DNA of 64,000 nucleotides. Source: JAANXG01 sp034520625. Lineage in GTDB: Bacteria > Pseudomonadota > Gammaproteobacteria > Arenicellales > JAANXG01. The notes below the pieces were generated by a model. That model saw only the letters and a list, made by a program, of their open reading frames with translations. It was not told the DNA's origin and ran no database searches. Location of the stretch: NCBI GenBank assembly GCA_034520625.1, contig JAXHNI010000004.1:62001-126000 (forward strand), in the 5' to 3' direction. The translations under genes were made by a program, and so were the position numbers. Below, piece by piece: positions 16,517 to 25,606 of the stretch. The first letter of the stretch is position 1, and every line of letters begins with the position of its first letter.

Positions 16517-17674
16517 GTGATTGACAAATCGGTCCATGGGCTTTGGCTCGCCGTCGCGGCCACCGTGGTGCTGACGCTGATTCTGCACCTGCAAAGGAGC
16601 GGTGGGACCCTGGCGGTGCTTTTCGTCATTGGCATTGCCCTGGGCGCAACGTTGTACCACGCCGCGTTGGGTTTCACGGCCGCTTATCGCCGATTCTTCC
16701 TGGATGGAGAGATCTCGGGGATTGTGGCCCAGATTGTAATGCTTGCGGTTGCCATGACCCTGTTTGCCCCGGTGTTGGCGGCTGGCGAAGTTTTTGGCCA
16801 TGGTGTTTCCGGCGCCGTCGCGCCGGTAGGCGTGTCGATGGTGCTGGGCGCCTTTTTGTTCGGTATCGGTATGCAGCTGGGCGGGGGGTGCGGTTCCGGC
16901 ACCCTGTTTACCATGGGCGGAGGCGATGCGCGAATGGTTGTCACGCTGGCGTGCTTCTGCATCGGCGGCTTCTGGGGCAGCCTGGACCTGGCCTGGTGGA
17001 GGACGCTTCCGGAAGCCCCTGCCGCTGCGCTCGGGGAACGCTGGGGGTATGGACGAGCGTTGGCGGCTCAATTGGTCGTTCTCGGTCTGGTCTATGTCGT
17101 CCTGCGGCGCAGGTTCGGCCGGCCGGTTCCGTCGCGCCCGCCGCCGGGCGGGCCGGAGCGCCCATCGCTCCTGTATGGACCGTGGCCGTTGCTGCTCGGG
17201 GCGGTGCTACTGGCGGTGCTGAACTGGTTGACGCTGCTCGTAGCCGGCCATCCCTGGAGCATCACCTGGGGGATGACGCTCTGGGGCGCCAAGGCGGCAG
17301 TGCTTGTGGGTTGGGAGCCGGTGGGGCAGGGCTTCTGGTCTGGATTGTTTCAGCAACAGGCTCTGGCGAATCCGGTGCTTGACGACCCAACGTCCGTAAT
17401 GGACGTGGGCATCATTGCCGGCGCGTTCGTGGCCGCGGTTCTGGCAGGACGCTTCAGGCCGACGCTTCACATACCACCGCGCGCCCTGTTGGCTTCCGTA
17501 GTTGGCGGTTTCCTGCTGGGATACGGCGCCCGGTTGGCCTACGGCTGCAACATCGGTGCGTTTTTCTCCGGGGTGGCATCCACCAGCCTCCACGGCTGGT
17601 TGTGGATAGCGGCGGCACTGCCCGGCAACTGGCTCGGTATCAAGTTGAGGCCCTGGTTCGGCCTGCCGCGGTAA
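16517..17674 (+). CDS. YeeE/YedE family membrane protein (putative thiosulfate/sulfur-compound transporter)
   Basis: 385 residues, GTG start at 16517 with a weak ribosome binding site just outside the preceding repeat. There are about nine or ten membrane segments. Two internally similar halves each carry a conserved Cys motif: GMQLGGGCGSGTLFTMGGGDARM near residue 115 and GARLAYGCNIGAFFSG near 340, which match the thiosulfate transporter TsuA/YeeE family. It probably imports thiosulfate or a related sulfur compound. It lies downstream of the DUF302 gene. Confidence 0.9.
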   Translation: MIDKSVHGLWLAVAATVVLTLILHLQRSGGTLAVLFVIGIALGATLYHAALGFTAAYRRFFLDGEISGIVAQIVMLAVAMTLFAPVLAAGEVFGHGVSGAVAPVGVSMVLGAFLFGIGMQLGGGCGSGTLFTMGGGDARMVVTLACFCIGGFWGSLDLAWWRTLPEAPAAALGERWGYGRALAAQLVVLGLVYVVLRRRFGRPVPSRPPPGGPERPSLLYGPWPLLLGAVLLAVLNWLTLLVAGHPWSITWGMTLWGAKAAVLVGWEPVGQGFWSGLFQQQALANPVLDDPTSVMDVGIIAGAFVAAVLAGRFRPTLHIPPRALLASVVGGFLLGYGARLAYGCNIGAFFSGVASTSLHGWLWIAAALPGNWLGIKLRPWFGLPR

Positions 17675-17697
17675 CAGGGGCTCGGATCAGCCGGTAT

Positions 17698-17991
17698 TCA
17701 TTTGCCGGCAGCGCGCTTCGCCGCGACGATACCCTTGATTATCTGTTCTGGTATTTCTTCGCTGCCGTCGCCGTTTTCACCGTGGAAGTTCTTTTGACAT
17801 AACGTGATCGATCGGCGGTAGCGCTCAAGGTAGTCCTTGCAGCCGGTGCACAATCGTATGTGCCACTCAAATACGAGTTGCTGCTTCCTGGGCAGCTCCC
17901 CGGCCAGGTAATCATCCAGGAACTGGTCGGCTTCCTCGCAGGTCACCATCATCGGCATATACTGCATCATCATGGCTCTTATTTGGCTCAT
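17698..17991 (-). CDS. Zinc-finger (zf-HC2) anti-sigma factor
   Basis: 97 residues without a membrane segment. It has the anti-sigma zinc-binding pattern: CEEADQFLDDYLAGELP, then FEWHIRLCTGC (His-x3-Cys-x2-Cys). It lies 26 bp downstream of the ECF sigma gene on the same strand, and is therefore its cognate cytoplasmic anti-sigma. The start at 17991 is taken as annotated; internal Met codons further in are alternatives. Confidence 0.85.
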   Translation of the reverse strand: MSQIRAMMMQYMPMMVTCEEADQFLDDYLAGELPRKQQLVFEWHIRLCTGCKDYLERYRRSITLCQKNFHGENGDGSEEIPEQIIKGIVAAKRAAGK

Positions 17992-18017
17992 CCAGGTAAC
18001 TCCCGCCGGGTGTAATT

Positions 18018-18653
18018 CTATATAGCATTACTTTCAACTATCGGGTCCAGCAGCCGCTTGAGCGCCGCACGGGCCCGGTGCAGCCTGGTTTTCACCAATG
18101 GTTTGGAAATATCCAATAGTTCCGCTGTTTCAGAGGTGCTGAGTTGCTCTATATCCCGTGCTATTACGATCGCTCGATACTCGTTCGGCAGACGGTCTAT
18201 GGCAGCTCTGATTGCAGCCTGCGTTTGACCCTGTTCATACAGATTCTCGACTTCCTTCGCTTCCGAGAGCGGGGCTTCCTCGATCCGCATCCCCTGCGGA
18301 TCGAATGCAGGGAGCAGATCATCCAGCGAATCCTCCCGCGTGCGGTTCCTGGATCGCAGCCGCATCAACGCGGTGTTTGCGGTGACGCGATGCAGCCAGG
18401 TATCCAGACTGGAACGCCCCTGAAACTGGGCCATGCTGGTAAAGCATTTCAAAAGGGCTTCCTGGAGGCAATCATGTGCGTCGGCCTCGTTGCCGGTAAT
18501 GCGCCGGGCAACCGCCAGCATTCGGCCGCCGTGATTCCTGACCAAAATCTCGAAAGCGCTCTCATCGCCTGCCAGGATGCCTTGTACCAGCTCCGCTTCC
18601 GTGACATCGGTTTCCGCGTGGCTCTGAGTCGTGTTCACAGGGTTGGATGCCAT
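18018..18653 (-). CDS. ECF-family RNA polymerase sigma factor
   Basis: 211 residues, with GGAG 7 bp before the start. Sigma region 2 is AFEILVRNHGGRMLAVARRI with DCLQEALLKCF, a linker of about 40 residues follows, and region 4 is RLPNEYRAIVIARDIEQL plus the helix-turn-helix TSETAELLDISKPLVKTRLH. It is followed by a zf-HC2 anti-sigma gene. The regulon is unknown; the neighbouring lipoprotein and protease genes are candidates. Confidence 0.93.
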   Translation of the reverse strand: MASNPVNTTQSHAETDVTEAELVQGILAGDESAFEILVRNHGGRMLAVARRITGNEADAHDCLQEALLKCFTSMAQFQGRSSLDTWLHRVTANTALMRLRSRNRTREDSLDDLLPAFDPQGMRIEEAPLSEAKEVENLYEQGQTQAAIRAAIDRLPNEYRAIVIARDIEQLSTSETAELLDISKPLVKTRLHRARAALKRLLDPIVESNAI

Positions 18654-18707
18654 AGGTGCTCCAGAGGTTACACTCCTACGAGAAGGTGCGCCCCGCGGGC
18701 AGGACCG

Positions 18708-18926
18708 CTACGAGGTGGACTTTGCGCGCTCGGACAGGCATTGCTGGTAGTGCTTGTACTTCTCGTGCTCACGCCATTCATTGGCAATGGAGGCCATGTT
18801 AGCCCGGATGTGGGCTTCGGCCTGCTCCCGGCAGTCTCCTTTGGCGGCGGCGCCGGCCTGCCGTTCCAGTGAGGCGGCGCAGGCGGAAAGAATCATCGTG
18901 GCTGATAGCAGTAGAATCGCACGCAT
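18708..18926 (-). CDS. Small lipoprotein of unknown function
   Basis: 72 residues from the ATG at 18926, chosen because GGAGA lies 7 bp upstream; a longer frame to 18992 lacks this. The N-terminus is a lipoprotein signal (MRAILLLSATMILSAC, with Cys at the +1 position). The mature part is about 56 residues, helical and charged, with two more Cys (GDCREQAEAH and QQCLSERAK) that could form a disulfide. The family is not recognised. Confidence 0.65.
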   Translation of the reverse strand: MRAILLLSATMILSACAASLERQAGAAAKGDCREQAEAHIRANMASIANEWREHEKYKHYQQCLSERAKSTS

Positions 18927-19046
18927 TGCTGATCTCCAGGTTCCCGTGGCGCAAGGCGCCGTGTGTTCTTCGTGCCCGGATTGTGGGCCCATGGGGATTC
19001 ACCGTTAACGGTGGTTCCGTTCCAGTGTTCAGACGCGGTCACCCCG

Positions 19047-19880
19047 CTAGAAATTCCCCGAGCCGGGCGAGTGTTCGAGGATGAAGCGCATCACATCACG
19101 GGCCGGAATGGCGTACGCGGCACCGGTATTGACGTATTCACCGTCCCGGTTTTCCAGGTCAAAAGCGAAAATCATTCCCACCAGTTCCCCGTCCATGTCG
19201 AAGACGGGGCCCCCGGAATGGCCGGGTTCGACGCGTAATGCGAGCTGTATGGGTCCCTGAAAGCCGTACTCCCCATAACCCACGCGTCGACCGAGGGCCG
19301 GGTCAGTGACGTGCCCGACTGATACGGCGCCGGGACGGTTGCCTGGGGTGCCGATGGCGAAGACCGGCTGATTCCGGCGGGCCCCGGAGGCGGGCCGGAC
19401 TGCCGCAAACCGGGTTCCTGTGCCTTCGATCTGCAGCAATGCCAGTTCACGTTCGGCATCCACCTTGAGGATACGGGCGGGGTACACGCGGCCGTCTACC
19501 GTGGTCACCCTGGCCTCCAAAGACGTGCTCTTCGCGATGTGAGCCGCGGTGACGACGTAGCCGGCGGGATCCACGATGACGCCGCTTGCGCCGGTGATGA
19601 TCTCCGGTCCCGGTTCGTGTCCACGATTCCGGCGTGGTGACGCCTGGTTCATGACCACGTTCATGACTACGAGTTTCACGTAGGAGCGTGACGCCGATTC
19701 GGCAGTTACCCGGAGGATTTCCATATCGAAATGCGGGGAAGCGGACTGTGCAAAGCGCAGCTGCACCGGCCCGCGTCCGCCTGGCGGTCCGGTGCAGGCA
19801 GCAGCAGTGAACGTCAGCAGAAACAGAATGAAGGTGCCCGCCGGCCGCCCGGCAATCCGCTTGGTAAAGGTGGGCGACAT
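19047..19880 (-). CDS. Trypsin-like/HtrA-type serine protease, lipoprotein
   Basis: 277 residues. The N-terminal lipobox is FTAAAC. The protease fold includes VVTAAHIAKS (catalytic His, near residue 119), ERELALLQI where DegP-type enzymes have Asp (here Glu), and VEPGHSGGPVFDMDGELVG with the catalytic Ser near 235. There is no PDZ domain, so it is a short protease. The acid residue of the triad therefore seems to be Glu rather than Asp, which may lower activity. It is probably anchored in the outer or inner membrane facing the periplasm. Confidence 0.85.
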   Translation of the reverse strand: MSPTFTKRIAGRPAGTFILFLLTFTAAACTGPPGGRGPVQLRFAQSASPHFDMEILRVTAESASRSYVKLVVMNVVMNQASPRRNRGHEPGPEIITGASGVIVDPAGYVVTAAHIAKSTSLEARVTTVDGRVYPARILKVDAERELALLQIEGTGTRFAAVRPASGARRNQPVFAIGTPGNRPGAVSVGHVTDPALGRRVGYGEYGFQGPIQLALRVEPGHSGGPVFDMDGELVGMIFAFDLENRDGEYVNTGAAYAIPARDVMRFILEHSPGSGNF

Positions 19881-20112
19881 CGATTTGCGGGCCTGGTGTC
19901 CTGTTGATCTGGTTCTCCATACGTCCGCACTCGCAAGGCAAAGTTCCGGAAACGGATAGATGGAACTTTAGCCGGCCGGGAATAAATTCAGAAGAGCCGC
20001 CGTCTTGCTCTTACCTTGACGAAATAACAACAAGCAGTGTTGCAGGGATACAACACGCGCCCCGCGGGCGGAGATCACCCAATCGTGATCAACAAACAAT
20101 GAGGACGACGTT

Positions 20113-21486
20113 ATGAACCATACTCCAACGCGGACACAGATATCCCGTAGTGTCCGATCCATTCTGATCGGTTCGAGCACCGCGCTGGCGCTCTCCGCGG
20201 GCGGCGGCGTGGTGGCGGCCGAACCCCAGGACATCGATGTTCTGAAGGATCAAGTGCGGATGCTGATGGAACGCATCGACGAATTGGAACAGCAACAGGC
20301 CGCTTCCGACCGAAAAACCACTGAACACGAAGAGCAGTTATCCCAGGCCAAGGAGCGGGTGGAAACGGCGCCGGCCAATGTCGTTACCGCCGGGGACACT
20401 CCGGGATCCTTCAAGATTCCCGGAACCGATACTTCCGTTTCGATCAGCGGCTACGTCAAGGGCGACGTCATCTACGACCTGGATGCCGACGTCGGCGACA
20501 GCTTTTCGGTGGGCGCCATCCCGAACGACGGAGTGAGTACCAAGGACAACGTTCGGCTGCACGCCCGGCAATCCCGCCTGAGAGTGGGCACCAATACGGA
20601 TGTCGGCAACGGAAGCTCTATTGACACGCTTATCGAGGGTGACTTCTTCGGTTCCGGCGGCAACGAGCTGTTCTCCAATTCATCGGGTTTCCGCATACGC
20701 CACGCCTACGGTGAATACAACACCCCGGGTGGTAGTTTCCTTGCGGGGCAGACCTGGACGCTGTTCGGCGGCTTCAACTACGTGCCGACGGTGGACTTCT
20801 TTGCGCCCAATGGCCAGACCTTCCTGCGCCAGGGCCAGGTTCGCTGGACGCTGCCAAATGGCTTTGCCGTCGGTCTGGAGAACCCGGAAACCTTCTTCGG
20901 TTTCGGCCAGACGGCCGAGTCGGTGGATGAGCTGCCTGATCTGGTGGCGAAATGGACCGGTGGGCCGGGCGGTGCCGGCGGCACCTATAACATATCCGGG
21001 GTGGTGCGCCAGGTCGGGGGCATCGGGACCGGCATTGATGGTGCCGCGTTCGACGATACCGAGACGGCGTGGGGCATCCATGCCGGCGGTACCTGGGATC
21101 TGGACTCGGTCCTGTTCACCACGGGCGTCGCCCTTGGTGACGGCCTGGGCCGGTATCACCTGGCCAACACTTCGGCCGGCGTTGTCGGCGTTGGCGGCCA
21201 GCTCGAGACCATTGAGCAGTATGGCGTGACCGCGGGTCTGACGTTCCGTACGTCGGATACGTCTTCGGTCAACTTAAACCTCGGGTATTCAGAACGCGAT
21301 GACGAGTTCGCCGCGCTGACTCCGACTGCCGACGAGAACGGGTTGTCGCTTCACGCCAACTACATGTGGAGCCCGTGGCCGGGTACAAACTTCGGCGTAG
21401 AAGTCATCCATGGCCAGAGGGAGCAGTTCGACGGCGTTGACGGCGACGCGACTCGCCTGCAGTTCGGCGCCCAGCGCAGCTTCTGA
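20113..21486 (+). CDS. Outer-membrane porin, DcaP-like
   Basis: 457 residues. A signal peptide ends near GGGVVAAE. A short coiled coil follows (DVLKDQVRMLMERIDELEQQ, about 38-75), then a beta-barrel rich in alternating aromatic strands (VSISGYVKGDVIYDLDADVG, HARQSRLRVGTNTDVG, GSFLAGQTWTLFGGF, final LQFGAQRSF with terminal Phe). This arrangement is typical of DcaP-type trimeric porins that take up small carboxylates. The start follows GAGGACGACG. A terminator lies 46 bp after the stop, so it is monocistronic. Confidence 0.92.
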   Translation: MNHTPTRTQISRSVRSILIGSSTALALSAGGGVVAAEPQDIDVLKDQVRMLMERIDELEQQQAASDRKTTEHEEQLSQAKERVETAPANVVTAGDTPGSFKIPGTDTSVSISGYVKGDVIYDLDADVGDSFSVGAIPNDGVSTKDNVRLHARQSRLRVGTNTDVGNGSSIDTLIEGDFFGSGGNELFSNSSGFRIRHAYGEYNTPGGSFLAGQTWTLFGGFNYVPTVDFFAPNGQTFLRQGQVRWTLPNGFAVGLENPETFFGFGQTAESVDELPDLVAKWTGGPGGAGGTYNISGVVRQVGGIGTGIDGAAFDDTETAWGIHAGGTWDLDSVLFTTGVALGDGLGRYHLANTSAGVVGVGGQLETIEQYGVTAGLTFRTSDTSSVNLNLGYSERDDEFAALTPTADENGLSLHANYMWSPWPGTNFGVEVIHGQREQFDGVDGDATRLQFGAQRSF

Positions 21487-21531
21487 CGAGGCTGTATCAC
21501 ACACGGGCTGATGGAGCAGCTATGAAGTACC

Positions 21532-21564
21532 GATCCCCGCCGGGTTGCCGGCGGGGATCTTTTT
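21532..21564 (+). terminator. Rho-independent terminator of the porin gene
   Basis: Perfect 12-bp stem GATCCCCGCCGG/complement with loop GTTG followed by TTTTT. Confidence 0.93.
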
Positions 21565-21591
21565 CATTCGAGATCTTCCGCGCAGCAATTC

Positions 21592-23664
21592 ATGTCCTTG
21601 AAGCAGGCAATTCGATTGCATGAGCAAGGGAACCTACGGGGGGCCGAGCTCGAGTACCGCCGGGTTCTGGCCGGCGATGCAGGCTGTCACGAAGCCCTGC
21701 ACGGGCTCGGGCTCATCATGCATCAGAACGGGCGGCATGAGCTGGGGATATCGCTGATCGGCAAAGCCCTGGAGTTGTATCCAGGCGCTGCCGACTACCA
21801 TTACCACCTTGCGGAAGTACTGCGCGCGGCGGGGCGATGCGATGAGGCGGTTCCCGAGTACCGGGAGGCGATCCGCTTGGCAGCCAGGGAAGCGGACTAC
21901 TACTTCGGCTTGGGCAACGCCCTGGCGGAACTGGGTTCCGACACTGAATCCGTACAGGCTTACCAGCAGGCCCTGCGCCTGGATCCGGAGGATGCCGAGC
22001 TACACAACAACCTCGGCAATGGACTGGCCGCAATCGGAGACATTGAGCGGGCTGTCGAGCACCTGCGGCGAGCCGTGACGCTTTCCCCGGGCTACGCGGA
22101 AGCTCATCACAATCTGGCACTGGTGCTGGAGGAGTCCGGCAGCCTGAGCGAGGCGGTCGGGCACGCCCGGCGGGCCTGCGAGGTGTCGCCGGACAGGGCG
22201 GAGGCCCTGGCAAACCTCGGACGGCTCCTGGATCGGTCGGGAGATACATCCGGCGCAGTGTGGTGTTACCGCAAGGCGGTCGAGCGGGCTGTGTACGACC
22301 CGGCGCTGCTGGCCAGCATCGCCAAGAAACTGCGCATGGCCGGGTATGCGCGCGATGCGGCCGGTGCTTATCAGGCCGCCATTGAAAAGGAGCCGGCAAA
22401 TCCGGTGTATCGAGCGGGCCATTGCCATTGCCTGATTCAGCTGCATCGCTTTGCGGAAGCCGAAGCGGAAAGCCGACGAGCGCTCGAGCTCGAACCGGAT
22501 TGTCCAGCCGCGCTCGGCACCCTGGCGGTGTGTCTGCAAACCCGCGGACGTTTCGACGATGCGGTGGAACTGCTGCGCCTGGCCCTCCGGCGTGATCCGA
22601 CACTTACGGAAGCCGCCTACCTCCTGGCCGCCAATGGTGGATATGACGTGTCGGATGGGGAACTGGAGCTCTGGGAGCACTTCCTGGACAGTCCCGAGTT
22701 GTCGAGCGAAAAGCGCTGTCACCTTCATTTCGCGGTAGCAAAGGCGTATGAACGCCGTGGCCGGTACGATACAGCGTTCAGGCATTTTCAGCAGGCCAAC
22801 GGGATCAAGGCTCGCCTTTATCCATTCGATGCGCGCCGTCACGGTGAGTTCGTCGAGCGGATCATGGCGACATTCACCCCGGATTTCTTTGAACAGAGAC
22901 GCGATTTCGGAATCGATGACGCGAGACCCGTTTTCGTTATCGGCATGCCTCGAAGCGGCTCCACGCTTGTGGAGCAGATATTGTCCCGTCACCCGGATGT
23001 GTCGGGCATGGGAGAACACCCGGAAATGCGGGAGATCATGCGGGAGCTTCCCGGATTGATTGACGATGGGCGGCCGGCGCCGGAGTGCTGCAGCGCCGTG
23101 TCCGCGGAGCTTTCCCGGACATTGGCGCGGCGTTATCTGGCCAGCATTGCGGAGCCCGGTGAAACTGCGGTAAGGATCTGCGACAAGATGCTGGGCAACT
23201 TTCTGCGCCTTGGGCTAATCGCTTTGCTGTTTCCCCGCGCGCGGGTGGTGAACTGCGTCCGGAACCCGCTGGATACCTGTGTGTCCTGTTTTACGCAGGA
23301 TTTCGCCCAGGGGCTTCGTTTTACTACTGATCTGGAGCACCTGGCTCTGTTCCATCGGAGCTACCGGGCATTGCTGGCGCATTGGCGGCACAGCCTGCCT
23401 CTGCCCATCCTGGACGTCAAATACGAATCGCTGGTGGAAGATCTGGCAACTGTAAGCCGCGAGCTGGTGGAGTTCTGTGGTTTGCCCTGGGATGATGCAT
23501 GTCTGGACCCGCACCTCGGTCAACGCGATGTCGCGACAGCCAGCGTATGGCAGGCGCGGCAGCCTGTTTACACGAGCTCCATTGAGCGCTGGCGACGCTA
23601 TGAAAAGCACCTGGGCCCGTTGATCGATGGTCTGCGGGAAGCAGGCATCGTAGATGCGGCGTAA
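21592..23664 (+). CDS. Tetratricopeptide-repeat sulfotransferase
   Basis: 690 residues. The N-terminal part (about 1-400) consists of roughly ten TPR units (for example YHYHLAEVLRAAGRCDEAVP and ELHNNLGNGLAAIGDIERAV). From about 440 there is a sulfotransferase domain with the PAPS-binding 5' loop PVFVIGMPRSGSTLVEQIL and the 3' segment FPRARVVNCVRNPLDTCVS. This TPR-sulfotransferase architecture is common in Proteobacteria; the acceptor (protein, lipid or polysaccharide) is unknown. Its last 11 bp overlap the next gene. Confidence 0.93.
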   Translation: MSLKQAIRLHEQGNLRGAELEYRRVLAGDAGCHEALHGLGLIMHQNGRHELGISLIGKALELYPGAADYHYHLAEVLRAAGRCDEAVPEYREAIRLAAREADYYFGLGNALAELGSDTESVQAYQQALRLDPEDAELHNNLGNGLAAIGDIERAVEHLRRAVTLSPGYAEAHHNLALVLEESGSLSEAVGHARRACEVSPDRAEALANLGRLLDRSGDTSGAVWCYRKAVERAVYDPALLASIAKKLRMAGYARDAAGAYQAAIEKEPANPVYRAGHCHCLIQLHRFAEAEAESRRALELEPDCPAALGTLAVCLQTRGRFDDAVELLRLALRRDPTLTEAAYLLAANGGYDVSDGELELWEHFLDSPELSSEKRCHLHFAVAKAYERRGRYDTAFRHFQQANGIKARLYPFDARRHGEFVERIMATFTPDFFEQRRDFGIDDARPVFVIGMPRSGSTLVEQILSRHPDVSGMGEHPEMREIMRELPGLIDDGRPAPECCSAVSAELSRTLARRYLASIAEPGETAVRICDKMLGNFLRLGLIALLFPRARVVNCVRNPLDTCVSCFTQDFAQGLRFTTDLEHLALFHRSYRALLAHWRHSLPLPILDVKYESLVEDLATVSRELVEFCGLPWDDACLDPHLGQRDVATASVWQARQPVYTSSIERWRRYEKHLGPLIDGLREAGIVDAA

Positions 23665-24295
23665 GTGGGTATATGCAGCGGGGTTGGTCGTCTGTGTCTT
23701 GCTAGTACCTCTGCGGACAACGGCTGATCCGGTCGGGGAGGTCGCGGTGTCGGCGGTAATCGAACATGCGCCCGCCCGGGAGTTGGAAAAGGCGGATGTC
23801 GTGTATCCCCTGGCGGTATTGGAAGGTGCGGGTTGGGAATGGCCGGGTATCGAGCGGGCGGTACGACAGGTCGAGGAAATATTCGGTCAGTGCGGGGTTG
23901 CCGTCACTGTTGGACACATTTATCTGCTGTCGGCGCCCGATGACTTTTTGGAGCTGGACGAGTCGATGCAGTCCCGGCTCCTGGACAGGCTTCCGGAGTC
24001 CAGGCCGGCGGCGTTGCTGGTGGGCCGAACCACTGATCAAGATACGGCGTATTCCTATCTGGTGTCGGCGCCGGTGCCGAGCCGGGGCACCGCATGGGTG
24101 ACCAGAGCCAGCCGGCCGGTGTGCCTCGGTGTTCTTCTGGCCCATGAGCTCGGCCACATACTATTGAATACAGCCCGTCACAACAGGGATCCGGAGAACT
24201 TAATGTCCTATACCTGTACCATCTCGAATATACAAAGATCCGCGATTGGCGCCCGACTGAGTGCTTCCCAGTGCAGGCAGCTGCGTGAACGATAG
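23654..24295 (+). CDS. Secreted metzincin-like zinc metalloprotease candidate
   Basis: 213 residues with a Sec signal peptide (WVYAAGLVVCVLLVPL). Near residue 160 is HELGHILLNTARH: an HExxH zinc motif with a third His eight residues after the second, not six as in classical metzincins. A Met-turn-like ENLMSYTC follows. C-terminal Cys residues may form disulfides. It overlaps the TPR-sulfotransferase gene, so the two are co-expressed. No family assignment beyond the motif is made. Confidence 0.65.
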   Translation: MRRKWVYAAGLVVCVLLVPLRTTADPVGEVAVSAVIEHAPARELEKADVVYPLAVLEGAGWEWPGIERAVRQVEEIFGQCGVAVTVGHIYLLSAPDDFLELDESMQSRLLDRLPESRPAALLVGRTTDQDTAYSYLVSAPVPSRGTAWVTRASRPVCLGVLLAHELGHILLNTARHNRDPENLMSYTCTISNIQRSAIGARLSASQCRQLRER

Positions 24296-24393
24296 ATCCC
24301 GGTGCTGTTCGGTGCCCTGGATGCCGTTGACCCCGATCGCTTTCGATTGACGGAACATACCTTCGCGCTGCGGGTCTCAGTATTCAAGAAAAA

Positions 24394-24415
24394 GGGGGGC
24401 GCGACCGCGCCCCCC
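24394..24415. terminator. GC hairpin downstream of the metalloprotease gene
   Basis: Ten-bp arms GGGGGGCGCG/CGCGCCCCCC with a short loop. An A-run precedes it, so on the minus strand it reads as hairpin plus T-run. It lies within the 302-bp gap 24296-24597; nothing else is recognised there except the presumed promoter of the next sigma factor gene. Confidence 0.5.
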
Positions 24416-24597
24416 TCAAATCCCGATATACGGGATGAACTATGTTTAAAAAACGCCGCGAACACACCGCAATAAATGCGCCCGTGACAATTCTTAAGAC
24501 GCATGGAGGGCTTGAATATTCCTGTTGTCGCTGAAGACGTTCCGGACCTCCTCCGGGCGCGCGGCACCCCGCCGACGCCGAACGGAGTGGACGGGCA

Positions 24598-25143
24598 ATG
24601 ATGCGGGCGCCCCATCCTGCATTGCACCGGCGCATGGAAGCCGTGCGGCCGAAGCTCTTTCGCACCGCATTTGCCTGGTGCCACAACCGCGACCTTGCTG
24701 AGGACCTTGCGCAGGAGACGCTGGCCAAGGCCTTGACGAAAGTCGGACAACTGAGGTCCATCGATGCCCTGGAGGGTTGGTTGTTTCGAATCATGGCGAA
24801 TCTTTGGCGGGACCATGTACGCAGGGACCGTCCCATGGACACCATGGAGGACGTGGACGTCAGGACCGAGGAAACACCAGAGGACATCAACAGCCAGCAG
24901 CAGACCGTCGCCCGTGTACGACGCGCTCTGGGGCAGTTGCCGGACAACTACCGGGTTGCATTGACCCTGGTGGACCTGGAGGGCTTTTCCTACTCCGAAA
25001 CCGCCTCGATCATGGAAGTTCCCGTGGGAACGGTCATGAGCCGGCTGTCACGCGGAAGAAGTCAGCTCGCTAAGCTGTTGAAGGAATCCGGTAATACGAG
25101 CGAACTCCCTGCGGTGACATCCCACGTGAAACAGGTGAAATGA
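24598..25143 (+). CDS. ECF-family RNA polymerase sigma factor
   Basis: 181 residues. Region 2 is LFRTAFAWCHNRDLAEDLAQETLAKAL and region 4 is LGQLPDNYRVALTLVDLEGFSYSE followed by the helix-turn-helix ASIMEVPVGTVMSRLSRGR. It is upstream of an anti-sigma-like protein fused to a DsrE domain (25607), its likely antagonist, with a small possible gene and a hairpin between. Confidence 0.93.
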   Translation: MMRAPHPALHRRMEAVRPKLFRTAFAWCHNRDLAEDLAQETLAKALTKVGQLRSIDALEGWLFRIMANLWRDHVRRDRPMDTMEDVDVRTEETPEDINSQQQTVARVRRALGQLPDNYRVALTLVDLEGFSYSETASIMEVPVGTVMSRLSRGRSQLAKLLKESGNTSELPAVTSHVKQVK

Positions 25144-25181
25144 AACAGCCGAACGCAAGCGGGCCGGGTGCCGGAAAAAAT

Positions 25182-25207
25182 CAGGGGCCAATTTGCATTG
25201 GCCCCTG
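25182..25207. terminator. Hairpin after the second ECF sigma gene
   Basis: Perfect 11-bp arms CAGGGGCCAAT/ATTGGCCCCTG with loop TTGC, preceded by AAAAAA and followed by AAAT. Probably a terminator, which would make the downstream anti-sigma-like gene separately transcribed. Confidence 0.6.
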
Positions 25208-25254
25208 AAATCCCTGCGGGACGATGCAGTCCTTGCTCAGGAGATGTCAGGAAC

Positions 25255-25434
25255 ATGTCCGTGAAAACGGCGATGTCCATGACACAGGACAAGACGAGGC
25301 CGGCACGAAATTATTCCATTGGTGAGACGATGCAACTTGAGGTTGTCGGGGTCCGCCGGAACTACCGGCCGCCGGGAATAAATCCTGTTGCAGAAACGTC
25401 TCGTTTCCAGTTGCCAAATCCAGTTTTGGTATAG
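25255..25434 (+). CDS. Possible small protein (59 aa), unknown
   Basis: The ATG at 25255 follows CAGGAGATG at a fair spacing. The product is basic and Pro-rich (GVRRNYRPPGINP) without a signal peptide, membrane segment or recognised motif. It lies in the 463-bp gap 25144-25606 between sigma and anti-sigma-like genes and ends where a promoter-like TTTTGGTATAGTG occurs. It could be chance. Confidence 0.3.
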   Translation: MSVKTAMSMTQDKTRPARNYSIGETMQLEVVGVRRNYRPPGINPVAETSRFQLPNPVLV

Positions 25435-25606
25435 TGATTGCTTTTCCCATGGGTGATGCCTGCTGGAGTACCATCCCGACGAAACTCGAGGACGAACAGC
25501 GAATGTCTGAGGAAGCAGATTTCCGCAGAACCATGTTGACCCTAGCCGGCAGTTCGCGGGCGTATGCAAGCGTGCTCCGGGCGCGCGGGGGGAGACGGGG
25601 GTGCCG

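Noticed and set aside
18799..19084. Extra small genes in the gap between the small lipoprotein and protease genes
   Set aside because: Frames are shadows; only the minus-strand lipoprotein with GGAGA and a lipobox is supported.
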